37,143 nucleotides of DNA from Candidatus Zixiibacteriota bacterium (GTDB lineage: Bacteria; Zixibacteria; MSB-5A5; UBA10806). The translations under genes and the position numbers were made by a program. Below the pieces are notes generated by a model that was given only the letters and a program-made list of their open reading frames with translations, had not been told where the DNA came from and ran no database searches. Below are positions 14,762 to 23,288 of this stretch, in pieces; the stretch's first letter is position 1; each line of letters starts with the position of its first letter. The stretch is from positions 1,401,451 to 1,438,593 of the forward strand of contig CP070813.1 in the NCBI GenBank assembly GCA_020344055.1, read 5' to 3'.

Positions 14762-15322
14762 ATGGATAAGATCAGGACATTCATCGCCGTCGATCTGCCC
14801 CAGGACGCCAAGATGGAGGTGGACAAACTCACATCAACCTTCCGAAACGAAGGCCGGGGAATCAAGTGGGTTAACGCCGAGAACCTCCATATCACCCTCC
14901 GTTTTCTGGGCGATGTCCGGGAAGAAGTGGTCCCCAGACTCGCTGAAACTATCAAAACCAATATCTATGGTTTCGGCAGGTTTGATCTTTCCCTCTCAGG
15001 TCTCGGTGGATTTCCCAATCTAAGGATGCCGCGGGTCATCTGGGTCGATACCTATGTCGGCAAAGACAGGCTCCGCGACCTGGCCACCGGCGTCGAGATG
15101 GCCTGTATAGAATCCAAGCTGGGCAGAAGTGATAAGCGTTTTACCGCGCATCTGACTATTGGAAGAGTGAAAAACCCGTCCGGAATCGATAATGTTCTTA
15201 AAAAAATCCAGGGAACGAGGTTCGAAACCAGGCCGTTCAACATAAACGCCGTGACGATTTTTAAATCGGATCTGTCTCCCGCCGGTGCCAAATATACTCC
15301 TCTCGAGATCATTCGGCTGTAA
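14762..15322 (+). CDS. thpR: RNA 2',3'-cyclic phosphodiesterase
   Basis: A 186-residue 2H phosphoesterase of the ThpR/LigT family, which opens 2',3'-cyclic phosphates on RNA ends to 2'-phosphates. Both catalytic HxT motifs are present: His43-Ile-Thr45 and His130-Leu-Thr132. The N-terminal RTFIAVDLP and the GGFPNLRMPRVIWV strand are typical, and the length is normal. In many bacteria thpR lies next to recA (often with cinA), as here, where recA starts 160 nt downstream. Its message appears leaderless. Confidence 0.93.
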   Translation: MDKIRTFIAVDLPQDAKMEVDKLTSTFRNEGRGIKWVNAENLHITLRFLGDVREEVVPRLAETIKTNIYGFGRFDLSLSGLGGFPNLRMPRVIWVDTYVGKDRLRDLATGVEMACIESKLGRSDKRFTAHLTIGRVKNPSGIDNVLKKIQGTRFETRPFNINAVTIFKSDLSPAGAKYTPLEIIRL

Positions 15323-15343
15323 TATAAAATACCGTTGTCAAAT

Positions 15344-15377
15344 AGGCGTTACTGACAGAGCCCGTCACGGTTTTTTT
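15344..15377 (+). terminator. Possible weak terminator between thpR and recA
   Basis: TGAC and GTCA with nearby complementary bases precede a TTTTTTT run at 15371-15377. The stem is short, so this is only a possible terminator. Confidence 0.3.
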
Positions 15378-15408
15378 GCCCGGAATGTCCTGAAGACCGA
15401 AAAAACAC

Positions 15409-15437
15409 TTGCACATCTGAACAGTATATTGTAAGAT
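15409..15437 (+). promoter_or_regulatory. Candidate recA promoter with palindrome in spacer
   Basis: TTGCAC (15409-15414) and TAAGAT (15432-15437) are 17 bp apart. The spacer ends with ACAGTATATTGT (15421-15432), a 12-bp near-palindrome overlapping the -10. A repressor such as LexA could bind there, but the sequence does not match the known E. coli or Bacillus SOS boxes. Confidence 0.45.
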
Positions 15438-15481
15438 CATCATGAGGATTGAAAAGGCAGATTTAACCCGAGAGGCATAAA

Positions 15482-16543
15482 ATGGCAGGAACCAATAACG
15501 AAAAAGGGAAAGCCCTTAGCGCCGCCATGACGTCGATTGAGCGGCAGTTCGGCAAGGGCGCCATAATGAGGCTGGGCGATGAGCCGGTCGAAACCACCAT
15601 ACCGTCAATATCCACAGGCTCCATAGGCCTCGACGCCGCGCTGGGTATCGGCGGGGTGCCGAGGGGCAGGGTGGTCGAAATATTCGGACCCGAGGCATCG
15701 GGAAAGACGACGCTGGCGCTGCATATTCTCGCCGAAGCGCAGAGGCAGGGCGGTTTAGCGGCGTTTATCGACGCCGAACACGCCATGGATCCCGGGTACG
15801 CCCGTACCCTCGGCGTGGATATCGAAAACCTGCTCATCAGCCAGCCCGATACCGGCGAGCAGGCGCTGGATATTACCGAGACGCTGGTCCGTTCCGGCGC
15901 CATCGACATCGTGGTCATCGATTCAGTGGCGGCGCTGGTTCCGAAAGCGGAAATCGAAGGCGAGATGGGCGATTCGCATATGGGGCTGCAGGCGCGGTTG
16001 ATGTCGCAGGCTATGCGGAAACTTACCGGCACCATATCCAAATCCAGAACCTGCGTGGTGTTTATCAACCAGATCAGGATGAAGATCGGGGTTATGTTCG
16101 GCAACCCGGAGACCACTCCCGGTGGCAACGCCTTGAAATTCTATTCCTCGGTGCGGCTTGATATCCGGAAGATCGCCACCATAAAATCGGGCGCCGATAT
16201 CACCGGCTCCCGCACCAGGGTCAGGGTCGTGAAGAACAAGGTCGCCCCGCCTTTCAGGGAGGCGGAGTTCGACATCGTCTACGGCAAGGGGATCTCCCGC
16301 ATGGGCGAGCTGGTCGACCTGGGCGCCAATCACGGCATCGTGGAAAAATCAGGCACCTGGTATTCGTTCGGCGAGGAGCGGCTGGGCCAGGGACGAGAAA
16401 ACTCCATCGCTTATCTGACCGAAAATCGAGATGTCGCCAGAGAGGTCTATTCGAAAATCCGGATAAAACTGGGGCTCGAAAACGGCTCGAAAAAAGAGAA
16501 ACCTAAAGAAGAGTCGAAGCCGGAGAAAACGGCCAAAAAATAG
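15482..16543 (+). CDS. recA: Recombinase A
   Basis: A 353-residue RecA, the ATP-dependent strand-exchange protein of homologous recombination and co-protease for SOS induction. Walker A is GPEASGKTT at 69-77 and Walker B is [13 protein letters not shown]. The loop 1 and 2 region [19 protein letters not shown] and [22 protein letters not shown] motifs are fully conserved. The C-terminal tail is a mixed Lys/Glu/Pro stretch, not the acidic tail of E. coli RecA. GAGAGG lies 6 nt before the ATG. recX follows 21 nt after the stop. Confidence 0.99.
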   Translation: MAGTNNEKGKALSAAMTSIERQFGKGAIMRLGDEPVETTIPSISTGSIGLDAALGIGGVPRGRVVEIFGPEASGKTTLALHILAEAQRQGGLAAFIDAEHAMDPGYARTLGVDIENLLISQPDTGEQALDITETLVRSGAIDIVVIDSVAALVPKAEIEGEMGDSHMGLQARLMSQAMRKLTGTISKSRTCVVFINQIRMKIGVMFGNPETTPGGNALKFYSSVRLDIRKIATIKSGADITGSRTRVRVVKNKVAPPFREAEFDIVYGKGISRMGELVDLGANHGIVEKSGTWYSFGEERLGQGRENSIAYLTENRDVAREVYSKIRIKLGLENGSKKEKPKEESKPEKTAKK

Positions 16544-16564
16544 CGGATCCCTGACCATATCGAC

Positions 16565-17215
16565 GTGGCCGAATTGATAATAACCGGGCTGGAGCCGGTT
16601 AGACGGAAGAAAGGATGGTTTGAACTTACTGCCAGGGGCAAACCTCCTTTCTTTATTGACGAAGAAACGATCTACAAAAACGGCCTGAAGGTCGGGGATA
16701 TACTTTCCGAATCGCGCTGGAAGCAGGTAAGGGAGCAGGCCGACAGAGCCTGGCTTAAATACCGGGCCTTCCAGATCCTCTCCCGGCGCACGGTTCCGGA
16801 AAGGGAGCTCCGTCGAAAACTCACCGCCGAGAGAAAACCTGCGGCCTTGAGAGACGAGATCCTGTCATGGCTGAAACAATATGGATACATAGACGATTTC
16901 AAATTCGCCTGCGCTTATATAAGGTCTCAGATTGCGGGCGGAGGCAAGTCCCGCCTGTATCTCAAGAAAAAGCTGTTTGAGAAGGGTATAAACGGCGACA
17001 CCTCGGAGCTCGCCCTCAACGCGGAGCTCGTAAACTATGACGAAGATTCAATCGTCCTCGAGCTAGGCCGAAAAAAAATGAAAAGCATAAAAGGCGAATC
17101 TGCTATAAAGGCCAAACAGAAGCTGGCAGCCTTTCTCCGTAGCCGCGGTTTCGGCTGGGATTCGATCAATAAAGCTGTCTCGACCCTCATCAACAATAAT
17201 CCGGAGTATGATTGA
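16565..17215 (+). CDS. recX: RecX regulatory protein
   Basis: A 216-residue RecX, which caps or disassembles RecA filaments. The three-helix RecX repeats are visible in ALKYRAFQILSRRTVPERELRRKL, ILSWLKQYGYIDDFKFACAYI and GGGKSRLYLKKKLFEKGI. A longer N-terminal region (about 1-60) comes before the repeats, as in many RecX proteins. The start is GTG at 16565; no in-frame ATG precedes the conserved part and no strong ribosome site is seen, so coupling to recA is likely. Its stop TGA overlaps the hydrolase ATG (TGATG). Confidence 0.93.
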   Translation: MAELIITGLEPVRRKKGWFELTARGKPPFFIDEETIYKNGLKVGDILSESRWKQVREQADRAWLKYRAFQILSRRTVPERELRRKLTAERKPAALRDEILSWLKQYGYIDDFKFACAYIRSQIAGGGKSRLYLKKKLFEKGINGDTSELALNAELVNYDEDSIVLELGRKKMKSIKGESAIKAKQKLAAFLRSRGFGWDSINKAVSTLINNNPEYD

Positions 17216-18027
17216 TGCCGTTTTACGACGCCGGCGACGCGGCGATTTTCTATGAAATTCATGGGAACGGCCCGCCCCTTATTCTGCTGCACGGCTACGC
17301 CCTGAACAGTGTCATGTGGGAGCTCAATGTCCCGGTTCTCTCCGGACATTTTAAAGTAATAACAGTCGATCTACGTGGATTCGGGCAATCGTCCTGCGGC
17401 AAGGAATGGTCCGGCTCCGCCATGGCCGATGATGTTATCGGGTTGATAAGAGAATTGGAACTCGAGGATGTAACCGTCACCGGTTTCTCCTTGAGCGGCG
17501 GCAGCGCCGTCAGGACCGCCTACGAATTGCCCTATGTTGTAATAAAAATGGTACTTGTATCATCTATCTTGCCCAGTCGCGGCAAACCCCGTCCGAAAAA
17601 GGAGGAGGAGTACCAGGCAAAGGAGGAGAGCATACTGCGGTTACGGGGGGTGGAGGCCTGGGCCGACGCCATCGGTTTGCGGAAGGGTAAACTGGTGGAC
17701 AACATCTTCAAACGCAATCCCGACGCCCGCCCGGTCTGGGATAAAATCATCGCCCGGCACAATCCCGATTATCTTCTACAGATGATGCAAGCCCGAAAAA
17801 CCAGCCAATCTCTGATCGATTGGCGTTCGAAATTAAAAGATATAAAGCAAAAAACTCTTCTGGTTTTCGGCGCCCAGGATAAGCAGTTCATCGACGGTGC
17901 CTATCACCTCGATATGGCCATGCCCGACACAAGATTAATCATCATAAAAGGCGCCGGGCATATGGTCAATCTGGAGAAGCCGGAAGAGTTTAATAACAAA
18001 ATTATAGAATTTTTAACGCGTGGTTAA
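17215..18027 (+). CDS. Alpha/beta hydrolase
   Basis: A 270-residue alpha/beta-hydrolase-fold enzyme. Oxyanion motif His26-Gly27, nucleophile Ser92 in GFSLS, acid Asp222 (FGAQD) and His249 (GAGHMVNLEKP) form the triad. The nucleophile elbow has Ser94 where most family members have Gly, which is allowed in the small-x-nucleophile-x-small rule. The cap region has many charged residues (KPRPKKEEEYQAKEES). Substrate unknown; haloperoxidase-like esterases look most similar in pattern. The ATG at 17215 overlaps the recX stop with GGAG 8 nt upstream, so the gene is coupled to recA-recX. Confidence 0.88.
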   Translation: MPFYDAGDAAIFYEIHGNGPPLILLHGYALNSVMWELNVPVLSGHFKVITVDLRGFGQSSCGKEWSGSAMADDVIGLIRELELEDVTVTGFSLSGGSAVRTAYELPYVVIKMVLVSSILPSRGKPRPKKEEEYQAKEESILRLRGVEAWADAIGLRKGKLVDNIFKRNPDARPVWDKIIARHNPDYLLQMMQARKTSQSLIDWRSKLKDIKQKTLLVFGAQDKQFIDGAYHLDMAMPDTRLIIIKGAGHMVNLEKPEEFNNKIIEFLTRG

Positions 18028-19811
18028 CCCCTCTCCCCTCGCTCCACCATCCGTCTCATCAACTGCTTGTTATAATAATTGATAAGGTCATCCTTGTAGA
18101 GGACTCCCATAATCGAGGTCGGATCGGCCCGGGATACCACCGGCAACAGGTCGAAATCGCGCCTGCCGAACTTCTCCAGCGCCTGGTTGAGGTTTTCGTT
18201 TTCGGTCACGGCGACCACCTCGCGGCTGGCGATATCGGCCGCGATTATCAAAGGATCGATCTCATGTTTGGTGAGCACCGTGCGCAGATCCTGAAAAGAT
18301 ATCATCCCGTAGAGCCGGCCGCCGGGCGTGACCACCGGCAGCGAGGTCTCCTTCGACTCCTCCAGATAACGATAGATCATATCAAGGTTGGTGTTCATGG
18401 GGATAGTCTTGAATTCCTTACGCATAACCTCGCCTACCCTGAGAATATCCAGAAGGTTGACATCGCGGCCGCCGCTTAGCGTAATCCCCCGGCGTTTCAG
18501 TTTGAGGCTGTAGATCGACGAGCTCAACAGCCGCCGCGCAACAAGTGTAGAAAAAACGCAGGCAATCATCAAAGCCAGCACGATCCGGTAGTCTTTGGTC
18601 ATCTCGAAAACGATAAGGATCGATGTAATGGTGGCGTGGGTGGTGCCGGCCACCACCGCCGCCATCCCCACCAGGGCGTAGGCGCCGGGGTGGGCGGTGA
18701 CTGTTGGAAACAGCGAGTGCGCGATATATCCGAAAAATCCTCCGGCCATGGCCCCCATGAAAAGCGAGGGGGCGAAAATTCCTCCCGAATTGCCCGATCC
18801 CAGAGTCAGGTTGGTGGCCAGGATCTTTAATACCACCAGAGCAAGCATGGTGTACCATAAACCCTCTCCCCCGAGCACGGAACTGATCGCTTCATAACCG
18901 TCGGAAAAAATCGCCGGGGCCGAAAGATGATGAAAGCCGGCGTAATTTAATCTGATCGCCAGAAGGCCGGTAAAACCGAGCAAAAGCCCGCCCAGCGCCG
19001 GCTTCAAGTAGCCCGGCAGTTTTATCTTATAATCAAAGACATCCTCGGTCATATAAAGGGTCTTTGTAAAAAGCACAGCCACTATCCCCGCAAAACCTCC
19101 GAGTATGATATATAGAGGGATTTCCCAGGCCGAAACCAGTTCGTACGGAGGGACAATAAAAGCCGGGGTATCATGCAGAATCGTCCGCGAAACCACCGAC
19201 GCCAGAACCGAAGAGAGTATTACCGGGGAAAAGGTTTTAATGGTAAAATCGCCCAGTATAACCTCCAGCGCGAATATCACCCCCGCGATGGGAGCGTTGA
19301 ACACCGCCGATATTCCGCCGGCCGCGCCGCACCCCACCAGGATTTTCACCCTGTCCCCCGAGAGCTTGAATATCTGACCGATAGTCGATCCCACGGCTGC
19401 CCCGATCTGGACAATCGGCCCTTCCCGACCGGCGGAACCGCCGGAGCCGATGCATATTGCTGACGCCACTGCCTTGGCTACCGCAACCCTGGGCCTTATA
19501 ACGCCCGATTTTAACGCCACCGCAGACATAACCTCCGGCACACCATGCCCTTTAGCTTCGGAGGCATAAAAATATACGATAGGTCCCACCAGCAGTCCTC
19601 CCGCCAAAGGTACAAGAGGAATCATCCACGGGATACCATGACCGAAAAACAGGTCGCGGAATGAAAGAATCAGCCACCGAAAAGCAACCGCCCCCAAACC
19701 GGTGGAGACACCCACGACAAAAGAAAGAATAATCAGGTATGTATTTTCGGAAAATCGGGTTTTTTCAGCGGCCTTGTCCAGAATAGTTTGCAGACGTTCC
19801 CTGTTTGTCAT
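18024..19811 (-). CDS. CLC-family chloride transporter/channel with CBS pair
   Basis: A 595-residue CLC protein, membrane part about 20-440, followed by two CBS domains (about 455-585) that usually bind adenine nucleotides. Selectivity motifs are recognisable: GHGVPEV in place of GSGIPEI, GSGGSAGREGP with the external gate Glu, and GSGNSGGIFAPS. At the position of the internal proton Glu of E. coli ClcA the sequence reads LEV, so it seems to be Val, as in many CLC channels. ATG 19811 was chosen because the TTG further upstream forms the -35 of a promoter that ends 7 nt before it. The 3' end overlaps the hydrolase gene tail to tail by 4 nt. Confidence 0.93.
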   Translation of the reverse strand: MTNRERLQTILDKAAEKTRFSENTYLIILSFVVGVSTGLGAVAFRWLILSFRDLFFGHGIPWMIPLVPLAGGLLVGPIVYFYASEAKGHGVPEVMSAVALKSGVIRPRVAVAKAVASAICIGSGGSAGREGPIVQIGAAVGSTIGQIFKLSGDRVKILVGCGAAGGISAVFNAPIAGVIFALEVILGDFTIKTFSPVILSSVLASVVSRTILHDTPAFIVPPYELVSAWEIPLYIILGGFAGIVAVLFTKTLYMTEDVFDYKIKLPGYLKPALGGLLLGFTGLLAIRLNYAGFHHLSAPAIFSDGYEAISSVLGGEGLWYTMLALVVLKILATNLTLGSGNSGGIFAPSLFMGAMAGGFFGYIAHSLFPTVTAHPGAYALVGMAAVVAGTTHATITSILIVFEMTKDYRIVLALMIACVFSTLVARRLLSSSIYSLKLKRRGITLSGGRDVNLLDILRVGEVMRKEFKTIPMNTNLDMIYRYLEESKETSLPVVTPGGRLYGMISFQDLRTVLTKHEIDPLIIAADIASREVVAVTENENLNQALEKFGRRDFDLLPVVSRADPTSIMGVLYKDDLINYYNKQLMRRMVERGERG

Positions 19812-19818
19812 GGTTGAC

Positions 19819-19847
19819 AATATTTGGGTGAAAATAAAATTTGTCAA
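19819..19847 (-). promoter_or_regulatory. Candidate leaderless promoter of the CLC gene
   Basis: On the - strand TTGACA (19847-19842) and AATATT (19824-19819) are 17 bp apart, and the ATG follows 7 nt after the -10. TTGACAA/TTGTCAA also form 7-bp inverted repeats at 19814-19847. Confidence 0.55.
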
Positions 19848-19897
19848 CTTTTACTGTGAAATAAGTATGATGGCGGATGAAAGGGGTATAGAATAAA

Positions 19898-21361
19898 TTA
19901 GAACTTATCGAGGTAATTGGCGTTATTGATATTATATTTGTCGCCGTCTATCATCTTGGTAACATTTATCCCCGTTTCTTTAGAGAGATCAATCACTTTT
20001 ACTTCATCGTGTCCCAGCAATCCGCCTTCGTCAGCCACAATTTTAACCCTGGGATTTTCAGGATCCTTTGGATTGCTCCTGGTTACAATCCCGACCTGCT
20101 TTGTCGACAATGCCACGACAGTTCCCACAGGATAAATCCCCAGAGAGTTAATAAACACCTTAAGTAAAATCGGGTCAAACGTTGTCCCCGCCCGGTTCGC
20201 CATGCTCGTAACCACTTCGTCCGGAAGATTTCGCTTGCGATGATAGATTCTGCCCGATGACATGGCGTTATAAGTATCGGCGATGGCTACGATTCTCGCG
20301 AATAACGTGGGCAAACGCTTTTTCAAAAGTTCGGGATATCCCGCTCCGTCACAGGATATATGATGTTCATAAACGGCCGAGGCCGCTCTGCCGGTTGTTT
20401 CTTCCACGCTGCGGGTTTTCAGGAGAAACTTGACGCCGTATATGGGATGCATGCGCATAAGTTCCCAGTCGTATTCGTCATAGGAATCCGGTTTGTTTAC
20501 AAGGTCGATGGGCAGCTTGGTCTTGCCTATGTCGTGCAGCAGCGATCCCACACCCAGATTCGAAAGTCGCTTCCGGTCAAGACCCAGATTATGTCCCAGA
20601 ATCAGCGAGAGAACGCAGACATTTACCGAATGGACATACGTGTAATCATCAAAATTGCGCAGAGCCGTCATCTCCATCAGCGCCGACTCGTCTTCGATTA
20701 TCACATCTATTAATTGCTGAACGACCCTCTTGGTTCTGGCTATGTTTATCGAGTCGTGGCTTTTGGCCTGATTCATAGTGTTATGCACCACCGAAATCGC
20801 CGAGAAAAACGTTTTCTTGGCTTTTGCCCGAATCGCCCTGTATTTGTCCTCATCCTCGGGCTCCTCGGCTTCCTGAGAATATTTAATGGGGACAATATTC
20901 TCGATGCCCAGCTCGTCAAGCCTGTTCTTTATGGCATCGTAGTTTTCCTCCCTGTTCTCCCCGCCTTTGAATCCGTTCATGAAAAATATAAATTTGTCAA
21001 GCTCCCGCGGTTCCAACCTGTTCGAGAACGTCAATCCCGCTATACCCAGCCCCGGCCAGCTTTCGAGAAAGTATGTCATGGCCACGTCGCTTTCGCGATC
21101 GGCTTTCAGCCTGACTCCGTTCAGGTACATATAACCGCCCTTTATGGCCAGAGAAAAATCCGGCTCATCGTCGAAAATCTGCTTTAACACCGCCCTCAAT
21201 TTCGTCGCCTGCTCGATGTAACGGTTGTTGTTGGCCTCATACATTCCGGCTATCTTGAACGTGGCATGCAGGAGATTGGCCAGATGCCGCCCCTGTTCAT
21301 CCAGAAGAGCTTCCAGAAGGTCGCTTTTCTCTTTGATTTCATCCAAAGATTTATTTAACAA
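19898..21361 (-). CDS. HD-GYP domain phosphohydrolase-like signalling protein
   Basis: A 487-residue protein. Residues about 50-130 form an N-terminal module shared with the upstream HEAT protein. Residues 235-405 are an HD-GYP domain, the family that hydrolyses cyclic di-GMP: His276-Asp277 (LLHDIGK), His305 (MHPIYG), His333-His334 and Gly341-Tyr342-Pro343. The usual HHE before the GYP loop is HHI here, so activity should not be assumed. A beta-rich tail (about 420-480) follows. No receiver domain or membrane segment is seen. Start is TTG at 21361 behind AAGGAAAAGGA, overlapping the HEAT gene by 11 nt, so the two are coupled. Confidence 0.88.
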   Translation of the reverse strand: MLNKSLDEIKEKSDLLEALLDEQGRHLANLLHATFKIAGMYEANNNRYIEQATKLRAVLKQIFDDEPDFSLAIKGGYMYLNGVRLKADRESDVAMTYFLESWPGLGIAGLTFSNRLEPRELDKFIFFMNGFKGGENREENYDAIKNRLDELGIENIVPIKYSQEAEEPEDEDKYRAIRAKAKKTFFSAISVVHNTMNQAKSHDSINIARTKRVVQQLIDVIIEDESALMEMTALRNFDDYTYVHSVNVCVLSLILGHNLGLDRKRLSNLGVGSLLHDIGKTKLPIDLVNKPDSYDEYDWELMRMHPIYGVKFLLKTRSVEETTGRAASAVYEHHISCDGAGYPELLKKRLPTLFARIVAIADTYNAMSSGRIYHRKRNLPDEVVTSMANRAGTTFDPILLKVFINSLGIYPVGTVVALSTKQVGIVTRSNPKDPENPRVKIVADEGGLLGHDEVKVIDLSKETGINVTKMIDGDKYNINNANYLDKF

Positions 21362-23135
21362 TTTCCTTTTCCTTCTTCATCCTGTTCATGGCCCGTCTCG
21401 CCCCATCAGCCATATTCTTGTTCCTGGATCTGGAAATCTTGTCCAGGATCTGATATGCCGAAGCGCTCTGTATGCACCCTATTGCCATAACTGCATAGAA
21501 TTTTATTCTATCCTCTTTTTCGGATGGTATCAAAATTGTGCGTGTAGCCATCCTCTTCAATTTTTCAAAGGCGTCTCTGCCGCCCAATCTCGCATACGCT
21601 TCCAGTATCTCCTTTATCTGGTCCGCCGGACGATTCTTAAACTTTTTATCCTCAATCATATGCTCAACATGGATAAACGCCTTTACCGACTTCCTTTTCA
21701 CCAGTTCCTTCAACGCCAGCGTCTGCAGGCTCTCACTTTCATCCTTAAGCGCCATAATCAGGAAATCGGCCGATTGCTCATTATTGATCTTGGCCGCGGA
21801 GACTACAGTCTCTTTTCTGACCCTGATGTCCGAATGGGTTATGGTCCTCTGAAAATAATTCAATGCCTTCGTGCTGCCGATTTTGCCGAGTATCATTATT
21901 ACATTCCTTACCACATACCACCTGGGATTTTCAGTCCCTTTTCCCAGAACGTCGACATGATCAGCGGCAATTGTCTCCAGGGCCTGGCATACCGCCCTCC
22001 TCGCCGGATAATGATTCAGTTCCCCGAGAGCCCAGATAAGGGGCGTTATCGCCTCCCAGGACAGCATGGTCAAATATTCCGTGACCCCGGAATAATTGAT
22101 ATCTTTGGAATTATTCAGCATATCGACCATGACCCTGATCCTCTCAGAAGCCCCGAAGCTCTTAATGAATTTCCCAATTTTCTTCTCTTTATCATCACCG
22201 AGATTTTTGAGCGCCTCCTGCAACTCCTTGGTCATGTTAAGAATCGTTATCGCCGATTGTATATCAACCACCTTTATAAAATCATCCCTCACCTTGGAAA
22301 TTAATTCCAGGGTCTCGTTATAACTGGCGTTATCGCCTTCGGCTCCCAGGATTTCGAACAGTATGTCTATTATATATTGCTTGCACTCAAAGTTTTCGTC
22401 AGATTTAATAAGCTCGGCGATGGCCGATTTCTCCGACTCGTCATACTGCGAAAGCCCGGTTATATAATCCGCCACGTTATCCGGCACATTTCTATATCCG
22501 GCAGGCAATTTCCTGGCTTTGTTCTTTTCCGATTCGAGATCGAAATCCTCGTCCGTAAGCCCCAGGTTGCTTTCATCCAAAAACACTTCGCTGTAGTCGA
22601 CTCCGGACGATTCCAGGGGCGTCTTGATCATGGACGTCCCGTACTCGAAAGTCTCTAAATCAAGAGAATCATCCATGAGTCTATATGATATTTTTTCAAA
22701 TCCTATCTCCCATAATAGCGTGGCGAGATCGTCCTCGACATGCGCCGATCTCGTGATAAGGGCCAGGGTGTCAACAAACTTTTCAAACTCCTCGAAGGGA
22801 AGGTCCCTGTCAAATTCCAGCTCTATTATGCCGTCGCGAAAAAACGGGTGAGCAAAATTATCCGTCTTGCTCGCCGCTTTATATATAACCTGGTCGCTAA
22901 ACAGGACGCTGTCGGCTTCGATCTTCAATTTCAATTTTTCAATATCGCCTAAAAGAGCGGTAAAATCGTTAAACAGCTTATCGACAAATTGACCGGGGAG
23001 TTTTGAGGATGACGGATATACCAGTTTGGCCTTAACGGTTTTTATCAGCTGGTTAAAGGCCTCGGCTACGCTTCTAACCTGGGCTTCATCGATTTCGATA
23101 AAATCGGATTCATCTATCTGAAGCATTTCCGACAT
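21351..23135 (-). CDS. HEAT-repeat protein paired with HD-GYP
   Basis: A 594-residue cytosolic protein without signal peptide. Residues about 42-125 hold the module shared with the HD-GYP protein (L-x-I-x2-x2-V/M-x-(F/L)...G-I-x2-L-x-F-x-R-x-L-x3-E-x-x-K-F). Residues 155-215 are acidic. About 370-590 is an alpha-solenoid of HEAT-type repeats (for example RWYVVRNVIMILGKIGS and VRKETVVSAAKINNEQSADF). HEAT solenoids bind proteins, so a scaffold or partner for the HD-GYP enzyme is the natural inference. AAGGAT lies before the ATG. The stop overlaps the HD-GYP start. Confidence 0.85.
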   Translation of the reverse strand: MSEMLQIDESDFIEIDEAQVRSVAEAFNQLIKTVKAKLVYPSSSKLPGQFVDKLFNDFTALLGDIEKLKLKIEADSVLFSDQVIYKAASKTDNFAHPFFRDGIIELEFDRDLPFEEFEKFVDTLALITRSAHVEDDLATLLWEIGFEKISYRLMDDSLDLETFEYGTSMIKTPLESSGVDYSEVFLDESNLGLTDEDFDLESEKNKARKLPAGYRNVPDNVADYITGLSQYDESEKSAIAELIKSDENFECKQYIIDILFEILGAEGDNASYNETLELISKVRDDFIKVVDIQSAITILNMTKELQEALKNLGDDKEKKIGKFIKSFGASERIRVMVDMLNNSKDINYSGVTEYLTMLSWEAITPLIWALGELNHYPARRAVCQALETIAADHVDVLGKGTENPRWYVVRNVIMILGKIGSTKALNYFQRTITHSDIRVRKETVVSAAKINNEQSADFLIMALKDESESLQTLALKELVKRKSVKAFIHVEHMIEDKKFKNRPADQIKEILEAYARLGGRDAFEKLKRMATRTILIPSEKEDRIKFYAVMAIGCIQSASAYQILDKISRSRNKNMADGARRAMNRMKKEKEIVK

Positions 23136-23288
23136 AATTTATCCTTATAAAGGCATACGTTAAATCCGCAAATATTCGCGAAAATTCCCTATAATAGATT
23201 TCGGATGGAAAGCCGCCCGCTCTTAATAAAAATGCCCTGTATTTTTCAAAATGAAACCTGAGGTGGAAGAAATCATCATAAAATCGGC

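Noticed and set aside
21225..22304. Long + strand frame opposite the HEAT/HD-GYP genes
   Set aside because: The composition is that of an antisense shadow, and both real genes on the other strand have clear domains and starts.
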